Part shown: positions 10,058 through 19,471 of the stretch, in pieces
How positions within the stretch are numbered: the stretch's first letter is position 1
Layout of the letters: each line of letters begins with the position of its first letter
DNA from: Philonthus cognatus
Lineage: Eukaryota > Arthropoda > Insecta > Coleoptera > Staphylinidae
Direction of reading: 5' to 3'
NCBI GenBank assembly: GCA_932526585.2
Contig: OW052245.1
Span: forward strand, 88,241,369 to 88,305,368
Length of the DNA: 64,000 bases
Notes under the pieces: generated by a model
What the model was told of the DNA's origin: nothing
Databases searched by the model: none
The model's input: only the letters and a program-made list of their open reading frames with translations
Position numbers and translations under genes: made by a program

Positions 10058-10253
10058 CTTAAATTAAAACACTTATTTGTTCCTTTCTTCACTTATTTTA
10101 TTTTACTTGTTAGATGTACATTTCGAGTACTACGTACTCATTTTCAATAACAGAATTCTGTTATTGAAAATGAGTACGTAGTACTCGAAATGTACATCTA
10201 ACAAGTAAAATAAAATAAGTGAAGAAAGGAACAAATAAGTGTTTTAATTTAAG
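10058..10253. repeat. 196-bp perfect palindrome containing hammerhead-like motifs on both strands
   Basis: The sequence is self-complementary about a GAATTC centre at 10153-10158, with about 98-bp arms and no mismatch found by eye. Each arm contains a PLE-type end (AAGTGAAGAAAGGAACAAAT and AATAAAATAAG-like tract) and a hammerhead-like motif. It resembles the PLE terminal repeat of this window in its GAAATGTACAT core. Confidence 0.85.
10158..10204 (+). ncRNA. Hammerhead-like motif (plus-strand copy of the palindrome)
   Basis: Helix I TGTTA/TAACA (5 bp), core TTGAAAA plus T, helix II GAGTAC-GTA-GTACTC (6 bp), GAAA, helix III AT-GTAC-AT, cleavage triplet ATC. All three helices are intact. The mirror copy lies on the minus strand at about 10107-10153. 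Confidence 0.6.
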
Positions 10254-10299
10254 TTTACAACTTCACATAACTCGAAACCAATTACTAAATAAATTATAT

Positions 10300-10350
10300 T
10301 GTCTATTTATTTATTGGAATAAAGTTTATTATTATTATTATTATTATTAA
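10300..10350 (+). mobile_element. 3' tail of a non-LTR element or SINE
   Basis: GGAATAAAGTTT followed by an (ATT)n run of about 8 units. This is the 3' terminus pattern seen repeatedly in the window; only about 50 bp is recognisable. Confidence 0.5.
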
Positions 10351-10359
10351 ATGTTTACC

Positions 10360-10985
10360 ATTAAACCCCCCACCCCGATTTTTTTTTTATTCTATATGCT
10401 TGCTTTGCTTGCTTTTGCGCATGACTAAATTTTACAATATTTATTCTGATTTATCCTAACTTTGCTACAGTTTCAGTTAATTTGTTTGGGTATGACTCAA
10501 AATGAATATTCAGCTGTTTGCCAAAGTTGTGAAACTTTATTAATCGAACGGGCGAGTCTCGATAAGCGTGAAAATACGTGCGGTCCGTGACGAATCGCCG
10601 TGGCAATCAACTGATAATACACTAATGCAATGTTTAATCACGCCGCCCCCGGAGCTCTGGATTTAATTGAAAACCACCCTCTGCTCCGGGGGCCCATCCC
10701 TGTCCTCCAGGACATAATGCGCGCTCAGGGTTTATATAGCCTCAAGGCAAATAAAACTTTATTCGAGCCAACAGAAACTCTCGCGTAAACTCGACTAAAT
10801 TAGGTTCCCGCTGATAAGGAACGACGGAATTACTTTTTCCACCCCCTCGTTAAAACTTTCTCTCATCTCGGTTGTTTTTTGCCCCTCACAGCTCAAACAA
10901 TAAAATATTGTGTGATTAAAACCTTCAAATAAATATTTTCTCACACAATAAAACAAGTGAATATCGCACGATTGGAAGCTTGAAG
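10360..10985. other. Unique-looking island, no gene recognised
   Basis: The part from 10545 to 10870 is GC-richer (for example GCCCCCGGAGCTCTGG) and unrelated to the repeats. No ORF or splice-bounded exon is convincing. Probably host intergenic or intronic sequence. Confidence 0.4.
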
Positions 10986-11139
10986 TAAATATTTATAGCT
11001 CACCATAAAAAAGAACAAAATATATGCTTGATATAATCTGTAAGATTGGAAGAAAGAGCTCAAATATGTGCGTCTTACAAATAATAGATGTTTCAGAGTT
11101 ATAAATGGTATGAAAAATCAGGAATGTTATTAAATTCTG

Positions 11140-11332
11140 TATTGTGGAGGCTTCTACTTCGTTATACATGTTAATTACACAATGAAACACTTTTAACTTT
11201 GTTTGTATAACACGTTTTAAACAAATTTAGCTTGTCATTATCAAACATGGAGTCCATGTTTGATAATGACAAGCTAAATTTGTCGAAACTGCAGTCACAT
11301 TAAACAAAACGTGTTATACAAACAAAGTTGAG
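11140..11332. repeat. Foldback repeat with hammerhead-like motif
   Basis: Outer arms ACTTTGTTTGTATAACACG (from 11195) and its complement (ending 11328), inner arms 11223-11250 / 11252-11282. The right arm carries about 24 extra bases (GTCGAAAC-TGCA-GTCAC region) absent from the left, so only the plus strand keeps the complete motif. The upstream box GAGGCTTCTACTTCGTTATA (about 11147) recurs at about 60880. Confidence 0.75.
11252..11306 (+). ncRNA. Hammerhead-like motif
   Basis: Helix I ATGT/ACAT, core TTGATAA plus T, helix II GACAA/TTGTC with a 7-nt loop, GAAA, helix III AC-TGCA-GT, cleavage triplet GTC. Compared with the copies at 28111 and 57881, helix I and II differ in sequence but stay paired. 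Confidence 0.6.
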
Positions 11333-11349
11333 GAATGTTATTGTTTATA

Positions 11350-11503
11350 CAGGGAATTTTTCATTTAAGTATACATAACCCGATGCATACACAGCAAATT
11401 TTCAGACAAGCGTCGTTTTTGTAAAGGTTCAAATTAAAGTTTCTAACGAGTGTTTCCACTCCCGGATTAAGCATGAAGTAAAATTTCGAGTTTAGAAAAG
11501 CCT
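11350..11503 (+). mobile_element. Left end plus half hairpin of the hairpin element
   Basis: Starts CAGGGAATTTTTCATTTAAG immediately after a TA, runs through the linker, then the S2 flank (CACTCCCGGATTAAGC) and one hairpin arm (ATGAAGTAAAATTTCGAG to AAAAGCC at 11503), where it stops. It shows the candidate terminal repeat of the hairpin element together with its S2 side. The other half is missing. Confidence 0.65.
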
Positions 11504-11522
11504 GACTGTATCTTCGCTAAAA

Positions 11523-11588
11523 TGACTGGATTTAGTAATCGGACTATACATTAGTAATCGGACTATACTGGAATTTGGTAATCAGACT
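11523..11588. repeat. Short minisatellite, three units
   Basis: Three diverged copies of a 20-24 bp unit with core TAGTAATCGGACTATAC (third copy GGTAATCAGACTATAC). No function apparent. Confidence 0.75.
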
Positions 11589-11599
11589 ATACTAAACAT

Positions 11600-12035
11600 T
11601 CTGAATAGTTACTTGTTGAAAAAGATACCATAAAATCGATTCGTAAAGTACCAAAGAAGGCCGTGGAGAACTCGGGCTGTGGGAATTTCGCCACGGTCGT
11701 CGCAAAACGACATTTATTATTCGTACATGCATAATTTAATCTGCACGATGGCATAAATAACGCGAGTTCGTCTTGTGCCCGTGTCATAGTAGTCATAAAT
11801 GACTCGTGTCCCCGTGACACCGCGCGCCATGCATACAAATTACTTTCCATCTCCGCTTTCGCACGAACTCGCGAGGAAGGCGGTTTTAAAATTAATGCAT
11901 AATTGAATTCGCTTTTATTACGCTTTGGTCCCCTCATCAGCGTTTCAATTTACCCGTTTTACAAGTAGATAGGGAACACGTACATTTATAAATAATTGGA
12001 ACTTTAAAACACTTGGACTTAAAATATCTTCAATT
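11600..12035. other. Unique-looking island, no gene recognised
   Basis: 11630-11940 is GC- and CpG-richer than its surroundings and contains a 116-residue minus-strand frame without recognisable domains. The frame is probably incidental. Likely host sequence. Confidence 0.35.
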
Positions 12036-12047
12036 TAATTCTCATTA

Positions 12048-12110
12048 ATCACTTGATGAAACGTGTTTACAATATTGATAATTGAATAAAAGTCACTTTG
12101 GTTGTTTCTC
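12048..12110. repeat. Relic of the PLE-like palindrome tail
   Basis: Contains CACTTGATGAAACGTGTTTA and ATTGATAATTGAATAAA, shared with the palindrome at 54348-54436 and, partly, with 36140-36180 and 47398-47430. A single-arm relic of that family. Confidence 0.5.
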
Positions 12111-12179
12111 AAGAAGAACTTAGTCTTAAAAACAACAAAGTTAATCATTACTTGAATGAATTTGGGTGAGTTACGTAAA

Positions 12180-12895
12180 GATGATTTCAATTTGAATCTT
12201 TAAACGACGGTTTTCCACTCCCAGACTAAGCATGAAGTAAAATTTCGAGTTTAGAAAAGCCTGAAAATTTGGATTGGCTGCGTAGCGAAGCGGAGCGGCC
12301 AATCTAAATTAGGCTTTTCTAAACTCGAAATTTTACTTCATGCGCCACACGTAAAATACACTGAAATATCGTAAAGTTTAAAATATACGGCTTTAGCAAT
12401 CTAATATGTAGATGTGAATAAAACGTGATTCAAATTCTGCGCTGAACAAATTGTTTAAAAGAGTGATTATAGACAACCCAATAACTATAATGTATATTAG
12501 GTTGCCTATAATCGTTGCTGTATGTGTGTGTTTTTTGAACTTAACTGTAAATCAATGTTTTTAAGCGTGACGCATGAAGTAAAATTTCGAGTTTAGAAAA
12601 GCCTAATTTGGATTGGCCGCTCCGCTTCGCTACGCGGCCAATCCAAATTCTTAGGCTTTTCTAAACTCGAAATTTTACTTCATGCTTAGTCTGGGAGTGG
12701 AAAACACTCGTTAAAAGCCTCAAGTTAATCGCTTTCAAAGAACGAATTTCCACAAATTTAAAAAATCACGGGGCTTTACTAAACTCGAAATTTTACTTTA
12801 TGCGCCACGCGTATAAAACACTAAAATATTGTAAAATTTATGTATATTCGAACTTCTCCTGAAATCAATATTTTATACGCGTGGCGCATATACAC
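12180..12895. repeat. Hairpin group: two and a half hairpins with GGATTGGC-type inner stems
   Basis: Hairpins at 12232-12341 and 12574-12683 in S2-hairpin-S1-spacer-S1'-hairpin'-S2' order, then a half hairpin at about 12768-12805 with a complete S1 / S1' pair up to 12890. The inner stem is GGATTGGC with a GCGTAGCGAAGCG-type tip, unlike array A. The central spacer (12455-12510) is itself an inverted repeat built on GGCAACCCAATA / TATTAGGTTGCC. Confidence 0.85.
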
Positions 12896-12949
12896 AAAAT
12901 GACCTGTATGTTCTGTTTTAAACACGTTTTTTAAAACATGTTTTTAACA

Positions 12950-13055
12950 ACCCTGAGTGATTTGCTACTCAAACCATTGTGATCATACTTTGTGTTTGAA
13001 ATGTACATCTGGTAAAGAATAAATTTGTGAAGAAAGCTTAAAAGTGTTTTATTTC
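12950..13055 (+). repeat. Decayed hammerhead-like / PLE-end relic
   Basis: ACCA ... GAAAT-GTAC-ATC-TGGT keeps helix I (ACCA/TGGT) and the helix III and triplet region, but helix II is poorly paired. It is followed by AATAAATTTGTGAAGAAAGC and AAAGTGTTTTATTT, matching the PLE end at 6290-6340 (reverse). A degraded copy of the family. Confidence 0.5.
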
Positions 13056-13139
13056 AAGTAATCATTTCTTAAATTACTTTCTCACTTTTTTATCTGTATG
13101 CATATCCTCTATGTATACCTGAATAAAACGTGAGTCAAA

Positions 13140-13340
13140 TTCGGCATAGAACCAGTTATTTAAAACTGTAATTATAGGCAACCCAATACTGTCGATATGT
13201 ATTTGGGTTGCATATAATCATTGTTTTAAACAATTGAACAAAATTATGTATTAATGTGTTTCTGAACTTCACATAAAATCAGTGTTTAATACGCGTGGAG
13301 CCTGAAGTAAAATTTTAGGTTTAGAAAAGCATGAGTTTGG
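13140..13340 (+). repeat. Half hairpin unit (S1' spacer plus one arm)
   Basis: Contains the GGCAACCCAATA / TTGGGTTGC spacer (13165-13225), S1' (ACGCGTGGAGC) and one diverged arm (ATGAAG lost to CTGAAGTAAAATTTTAGG). It is interrupted at about 13345 by the RNase H-bearing retroelement, whose 5' truncation point lies here. Confidence 0.65.
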
Positions 13341-13345
13341 ATTAA

Positions 13346-14170
13346 CAAGCGGGGAGTACCATCTAAAATGTGTGACTGGATTGTCAATGCACTGGTTAAC
13401 CGTATAGTCACAGTAGAACATGGTGGGGAAAGGATCACCTGTAAAATTGACAGAGGCTGTCCACAAGGAGGTGTCTTATCACCCCTACTATGGAACACGG
13501 TTCTGGACAGCCTTCTCGAACAACTTCAGCAACTAGGCTTCTGTGTAACAGCCTATGCTGATGATCTAGTCATGATTGTAAGTAGCAAATTCGAAGACGT
13601 TCTATGCGACCAAATGCAAGGAGCTCTAAATACAGTTTGCGGTTGTGCAATGATCACTCCCTATCAGTAAACCTTACCAAGACGGAGATGGTCTTGTTCA
13701 CCAAGAAAAGGAAGGTGACGAATAGAGTACCAAAATTATTGAATACGATGCTGCAGTACAGCGACGAGGTGAAATACCTGGGCATCACTATCGATAGAAA
13801 ACTGAGCTGGAAGAACCACATCGACATCAAAACAGACAAAGCCATTAGGGCCTTCTGGCAATGCCGTCGGGCAGTGGGGAAAACCTGGGGGTTGAAACCG
13901 CGCACGACGATGTGGTTAATTACAGCTATCATAAGGCCCATGCTAACATACGGCGCTTTAGTTTGGTGGCCCAAGACCAAACAGCTAACTACGAGGAAGT
14001 GACTCTCGCAAGTGCAGCGGGCAGTCTGTCTAAGCATAACAGACGCCATGCACACTACTCCAACGTTGGCGATGGAGTTCATGCTATGCCTTCCGCCACT
14101 TGATATTCACGTGGAAAGGGAGGCCGTGGCGACCATACTTCGCTTTCAAGGCAGTGGCATCTGAAAAGTT
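13346..14170 (+). pseudogene. RT domain of the RNase H-bearing non-LTR element
   Basis: Reading: VPSKMCDWIVNALVNRIV, then DRGCPQGGVLSPLLWNTVL (motif B, about 13460), VTAYADDLVMIV with catalytic YADD (about 13555), then after a frameshift near 13640 LTKTEMVLFTKK, VKYLGITIDRKLSWKNHI and IIRPMLTYGALVWWPK. After a second shift near 14000 the frame continues VQRAVCLSITDAMHTTPT and LPPLDIHVEREAV, homologous to SRVQRLACLWITGALRTTPT at about 30080. Two frameshifts and a 5' truncation make it nonfunctional. The codon region is GC-richer than the surroundings, as in the second copy. Confidence 0.8.
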
Positions 14171-14807
14171 ACCGCTGTGGGGAAGTCAGAGGACACGTCT
14201 GGAGGAGTGTCTGCAAAGACTGTTATCGTCGCTTTCTCCAAGCGAGGATAACAAGAATTCGGTAATACCCCAAAAGAATTATTTGGGGCATAACCCAATT
14301 CTAATTTGATTATTTGCAAACTAGTAAAATCCGTATCTCCAAGAATTTGTGTTAATGAACAGTCGCAAAACCAAAAACGCCCATCATGCCAGCTAGAAAT
14401 TTTACAGTACCTTCGATAATCCTCAACTGGTCCTTTCTCTCAGCTACCTACGTCTAAGAGACAATAGGCTGAGCAGCATAAATACGGGCAACGCGTAAAC
14501 ACGCAGCCCATTACCTGGCTCAAAAAGTTTTACCCACGTTGGCGCGGATATTCCAAAAAGCTTATGACGTACAATTAGACAAAGACGCGTAAGGAATATT
14601 CGCCAATAATATTCGCGAAAAACTCCAGCACTTTTCGCGGTTTATATGAAACCGCGAATTACAACGATTACACCGCTTAGGCAATTGTAGAATGAAATAG
14701 CTGAGAGAAAGACCTTTATTGTAATATAAATCACAAAGCAATAAGTTGCTAAGTAACACTTTGATATTTTTTTAATTTCTTTATTTTATTAATTAACTTC
14801 TCTAGCT

Positions 14808-15479
14808 GTCATGATGGGGCAATAAGTTTTTCACGACAAGATTTTTCCAAACGAAAAATCACTTAAAACTACGAGAGCGTGCGGAACAAATACATTTACA
14901 CTATTCATTAATTATTAATTAAGTTTTGATCATGTAATCATTTTTCGTGTGAGCCCTATTTTTTTATTTTTTGTGTGCAAAATAAATTCCCTCTCATGCA
15001 TTTACCACGGAGGAAAATTATTCACAAGAATTTACTTCATTTTATTTCGGGTTCCTCGAAGTGTCCCCAAGGGCAGACGGGCAAAAAATTGTTAGCGCGG
15101 CCCAGAAATCGTAGTGGGGGGATGCGATTTTTGGGCAAGCATATATAATGACAAGGGCTGGTAACTTTAATCAGTGATCAATCAGTGTTCAAACAGCTGT
15201 TATCTAGTTGCCATCCCAAGTCAGTGTAAATGTTGTAAGTTTGTTTTGTGTGCCGTTATTTTGTTATTACTTTTTCTTATTTCACTTATACGTTTTCTTT
15301 TATTCATTTTTTTTTTATCTTCGTCAATTATTTTTTATATATATTCATTTGTTATTAATTGTTTTGTTTCGTTGTTATTAATAAATTGTTGTTAATATTT
15401 TGCTTTGAGCAAAACAATATTTTTCATTTGCAATAATAACAATTGTCCCTTTACAATAAAATTTATTAGTGGAGTAACA
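14808..15479 (+). mobile_element. Possible solo LTR inside the non-LTR element
   Basis: The segment separating RT from RNase H starts TGTCATGATGGGGC and ends AGTAACA (TG...CA). It contains a TATA box (CATATATAATG at about 15140) followed 30-40 bp later by TCAGTGATCAATCAGTG, an arthropod initiator-like sequence, and an AATAAA-like signal further on. These fit an LTR of a BEL/gypsy-type element. No second LTR or target duplication was confirmed, so this is tentative; the rest of 14310-15700 is unexplained. Confidence 0.35.
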
Positions 15480-15719
15480 AAATCTGGTGAGTGGTTCTTG
15501 ACCGACTGTTCATTGGATGTATAGGGTGAGTATACATTTTTTTTTTATAGAGTGATTGTGTTCAAACAAGAGTTAATCGGGTAATCAGGGGGATACCGAA
15601 TTAGGCATCAGGCCAGCTTCTCTAGTTTAATTCATTTTTATCGGGAGCCTTTGACTTCAAAAGCCAAAGGCCTTAAACATCCCCCGTGATAAGACATACC
15701 TATTTTAGAGGCTGGCGCT

Positions 15720-16645
15720 CACTACTGTACACCGACACTCATTCGGAATGCACCCTACACGGTTACCATTCAACCCACTAAACATATGAGAGAGTCGGCC
15801 ATAAGGATCTATACAGATAGATCCAAAAGGATGGATAGATCAGGGATTGGAGTCCTCTTCGGGACCCTGAAAATCCAAACAGAGGTCCCGATAGGAAAAC
15901 ATGCCACCGTTACACAATTAGAGACGGTGGATATAACACTTGCGGCTGAGAACATCATACACCGCAAAGTGTCAAATGAAGCCATAGTGATCCTAACGGA
16001 CAGCAGGTAAACGCTACTGTCTCTGAAGAAATTACATACAACTTCAGAGACAACATTAGAATGCCACAGAAAATTCAGGCAAGCAGCAATGTATAACAAC
16101 ATTGAAGTCGGCTGGGTGAAGGGGCACGATTTGAACACAGGTAACACGAGAGCTGACGCACTGGCGAGAGCAGCGGCTGGGATGGACATTCCCTCACCGG
16201 AGCCGCTAGTGCGCCTTGCGCCTCTGCCCTGTGTAATATGATACAAACCAACGCACTGGAGAAACTCAGGAAGCGTTGGGATGACATCGAGGGCTTTAAG
16301 GGAACACTATTGTATCCCAACGAGAGATCAGCGAAACAGTACATGCAGCTGACCAGGGGGAACCTTAGGCGCATAACTGCCGCCATGACTGGTAACTGTG
16401 GGCTAAACGCACACCTATATAGGATGGGGATAGCTGACTCTCCATCCTGCTGAGGGTGTAACATGGAAGAGGAGACTGCCAGACACACTCTCAGCGATTG
16501 CCCAGCACTCTCGTCAACTAGAGGCTCCTTACTGGCCTACAATGGCCTACATAAGGGATCTACCCACCTCGACTTTGCTAGACTCTCTAAACCAGGTAGG
16601 CTGGCTGAGCTGAGGCTGGGTAATCGATGGGAGGAAGCACAATGA
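15720..16645 (+). pseudogene. RNase H and C-terminal zinc-knuckle region of the non-LTR element
   Basis: RNase H removes the RNA strand after reverse transcription. Visible: IRIYTDRSK (first Asp, about 15810), LETVDITLAAENI (Glu), AIVILTDSR (second Asp, about 16000), then an in-frame TAA, and GHDLNTGNTRADALARA with the catalytic His and last Asp (about 16130). After a frameshift near 16235 the C-terminus reads LRKRWDDIEGFKG and NLRRITAAMTGNC, and a CCHC-type knuckle SC-stop-GC-(8)-H-(4)-C near 16450-16490, with a TGA in the middle. At least three lesions. Confidence 0.8.
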
Positions 16646-16726
16646 GCCTAATGAGGCCTAAGTGCAGTGCAAAAATGCACACTCCCCAAAGAACCAGAAC
16701 CAGAACCATTCCTATTTCTTATCCTA

Positions 16727-16880
16727 AAACAATTACCCAGCCTCAGCTCAGCCAGCCTACCTGGTTTAGATAGTCTAGCAAAGTCGAGGTGGGTAGATCC
16801 CTTATGTAGGCCATCTTTTACCCAGTAAGGAACCTCTAGTTGACGAGAGTGCCGAGCAATCGTTGAGAATGTGTCCGGCA
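16727..16880 (-). mobile_element. Inverted scrap of the same non-LTR element C-terminus
   Basis: Minus strand encodes GLHKGSTHLDFARLSKPG and RLAELRLGN, nearly identical to plus-strand 16545-16625. A second, inverted copy only about 100 bp from the first. It may come from a twin-priming inversion or from a separate insertion. Confidence 0.75.
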
Positions 16881-16929
16881 GTCTCGTATTTTTTTTGTGT
16901 GTGTGTCTTTTACTAAATATATCCACATG

Positions 16930-17499
16930 AAACTTATTCCTTCGTATGTTTTTAGTAAGCTAAATAAAAATGTCGTTGCATTACATTCTAAATAATAAAC
17001 AAGCTTCGGTCAATTTGTTATTTAGTCATTAGCATAAATCGCATTATGAGCTTGTGAGAGAAGGCAGCGAGCGCACAAACGGCGGACGTGATATTTATGT
17101 GACGTTAGATTTATGCTAACCAGTTCCGTGGCTTCAGCATTACCATTCCTGGAGGGCGTTTATGAATATGCACGATAATTCATAGACTCATTTGTGCGGC
17201 GCGGTGAAAAAGGTGGACGTGTCTTGTTCGTGTTGCCGATTACTTTAACGGCTCACCTTTATGCAAATCCGGCAAATCCCCAACATGCAACTTGTGCCAT
17301 ACCAACTGTACTGTATAATTTCAGAACGTAAAATGGCGTTTAACGTGTAATTCCGCGACGACGCCAGATGCCATGCATGGTGGTTGAGGTCGAGGTTGAT
17401 TATGGAAAAATATTCTTTTCGCGTTACACACCGACGCCTCCGAATTTGAATTTTTCCTTCTCAAAATTTCATTAAAAACACACCATACTAGATGTTAGG
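16930..17499. other. Unique-looking island, no gene recognised
   Basis: 17040-17460 is GC-richer and non-repetitive (for example GGCGGACGTGATATTTATG) with ATG-poor frames. Probably host sequence. The target site of the hAT-type MITE begins at 17500. Confidence 0.4.
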
Positions 17500-17507
17500 A
17501 ATATACT

Positions 17508-18331
17508 CAGTGGCGGCCCTAGGGCAGTGCACCGTCATGAGGGAAGTTCCAAAAACAGCAGAAAACAAAAAGGACCTTTGATATAAAAATAAAGCCACTG
17601 TGTGGTGAAACATGTTGCAGTGTTCAACAATAAAAGTGAAACCCTCGCAACTGTGTTGTTTTATTTCAAATAGTATTATGGAGTTTCATCATGTATCCGC
17701 CTCATCAGTTAACCCATTAACGGCCGAGCAATTATAGAGTTAACTCCAAAAGTTGATTTTAGACTTAATGACTTATTGTATAAGATACTGTAAATTTTTC
17801 TTTTAATTATACATATTGTATAAGCTGTAAATGTAAGGCATTTGTCGATTTTGTATAAAAACGTGCAATATGAAGTTTAGAACAAGTATTTCCACTCCCA
17901 GACTAAGCATGAAGTAAAATTTCGAGTTTAGAAAAGCCCCGCGTAGAAAATTTGTCGAGGGTCGCGCCAGCGACCCGAGACAAATTTTCACGGGGCTTTT
18001 CTAAACTCGAAATTTTACTTTATGCGCCACGCGTATAAAACATTGAAATGTAGTGAAGTTAGAAATACACTGAAAACATTTTTTTTAAATGAGTAATAAT
18101 CGAGATATTTAAATAATAAAATGTTTACGTTTTTCTTCATACATTTTCAAGTCAAGTCAAATGATATAATATATCAAATTAACTTATTACGTAATTTAAT
18201 TAACATAAAATTTATAATGATGCTTATATGCATCAATGGCGTCTAATGGGTTAAATATCTAATTTTTGTATTTGGATGGGGCGCCATCATGAGATCTCGA
18301 CCATCTAAAAATGCAGCTAGGACCACCACTA
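17508..18331. mobile_element. hAT-type MITE containing a nested piggyBac-type MITE
   Basis: Starts CAGTGGCGGCCCTAGGGCAG and ends with the approximate inverse (AGCTAGGACCACCACTA). It is flanked by an 8-bp near-duplication AATATACT / AATAAACT (17500-17507, 18332-18339), the length typical of hAT elements. No transposase. The interior is split at 17709-18254 by a TTAA-flanked element. Confidence 0.65.
17713..18250. mobile_element. piggyBac-type MITE carrying one hairpin, copy 1
   Basis: Flanked by TTAA on both sides (17709-17712, 18251-18254). Ends begin CCCATTAACGGC and finish TCTAATGGG, and CCC termini with TTAA targets are the piggyBac signature. Inside is one hairpin (17909-18023) between S2 (left) and S1 (right), then AT-rich sequence shared with the copies at 32651 and 34215. 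No coding capacity. Confidence 0.8.
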
Positions 18332-18339
18332 AATAAACT

Positions 18340-19470
18340 AAACTCACTTGTGCAACACTCGTTTAATCTATTCATTCGATCAAGATTTGCACTGAAACAA
18401 ATTCTTTTACAAGAGATGGTTAATTTTTCTACAGGGCATCTTATTGATTTTCATTTTGACCTTAGAGGAACTTATTCACCCCCATCTAAATAATTAAACA
18501 CAACCACTTTCATTTCCCATTTTCCATTTTCATCCCTTCTTTCCATTTTAAATAATGCAAGAAAGGGCTCGCGTATAAGTGCGGGCGTTCGCCGGTCGAA
18601 GCGTAGAGGGTCCCAAATGTAAAAATCCTATTAAATAGTTACGGCCGTCTTTATGTGCACCTGTATACACATAACCACAAGTACATAGTGTAATATTCAG
18701 TGTGTGTTAACAGCCACAAAGTATTTAAGTGCTCGTAACGCTCACTTTTTGCGGCCATCATCAACCACTGATGGCTCATTGTCGAGCTATATGTAACAAT
18801 ATTTATTCGTATTTAGCAATAAATTTAATATACAGCCAACAGCCAATAAACGCCTAAAGATTTTTTTTTGTTTCCTTTTCCTTTTTCTCGCTCAAGGTTT
18901 AGTAACTTTGTATGGAGGCTTTAGCCATCTTTTATTGCTCATTGAATATTGAAACGAAATTGGGTGGATGATTTATTTTTCACTGTATGCACCAGGTAAA
19001 TTGTAAAAAAATGCATTTCCAAATGTACCAGTAATTTGTCTATTATTTACAAGTATTTTGGTAAATTAAATAAAGCAATTTGATCGCTATATGTTTTTTC
19101 TAACTGCGTTGGGCAATCGTAACATGAAAACTCCAAAAATATCACAATCATGTAATTACATCAACCCAATTCATGTCAAACAAACCAAGTTATCAATTTT
19201 TTATTTTTACCTAATTAACTCAAGGATGAAAAATCTATGAATTGCTTACAATTCGATTTCCAGGTGAGGCAACTGGCGAGGGAAATATTTACATAACAAA
19301 ATATGGCGCCAGTTTTATTCACATTTTGAGTGTTACAGTGAAATCACAGATAGGACAAAAAGCCCATTCAATGTAATAATACTGACGCTCTGAAATATTA
19401 AACGAATCGGTCGGATTTTATTATCTTTAAGTCATGATATTTCGACTCAATCAGCAAATAGAAATTTATT
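18340..19470. other. Mostly unique, AT-rich stretch
   Basis: No ORF of interest. A small GC-richer patch at 18545-18610 and 18720-18790 is non-repetitive. No RNA gene or known repeat recognised; probably host DNA. Confidence 0.35.
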
Positions 19471-19471
19471 T

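Larger units (their letters stand above)
13346..16720 (+). mobile_element. 5'-truncated RNase H-bearing non-LTR element (LOA/I/R1-like), interrupted
   Basis: Plus-strand RT (13346-14170), then a foreign stretch with a possible solo LTR, then RNase H and a C-terminal zinc knuckle (15720-16645) and a short 3' UTR. A second copy of the family is at 29855-31495, and an inverted C-terminal scrap at 16727-16880. Clade is inferred from the RT motif GCPQGGVLSPLLWN and the presence of RNase H; LOA, I or R1 cannot be separated by eye. Confidence 0.75.

Noticed and set aside
10993..11190. Short minus ORFs with MYNEVEAS (also 60676-60919)
   Set aside because: They come from a shared 20-bp repeat box; the rest of the frames differ and lack domains.
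11587..11937. 116-residue minus ORF
   Set aside because: No domain, ends in the adjoining minisatellite, and lies in a GC-richer island where chance ORFs are common.
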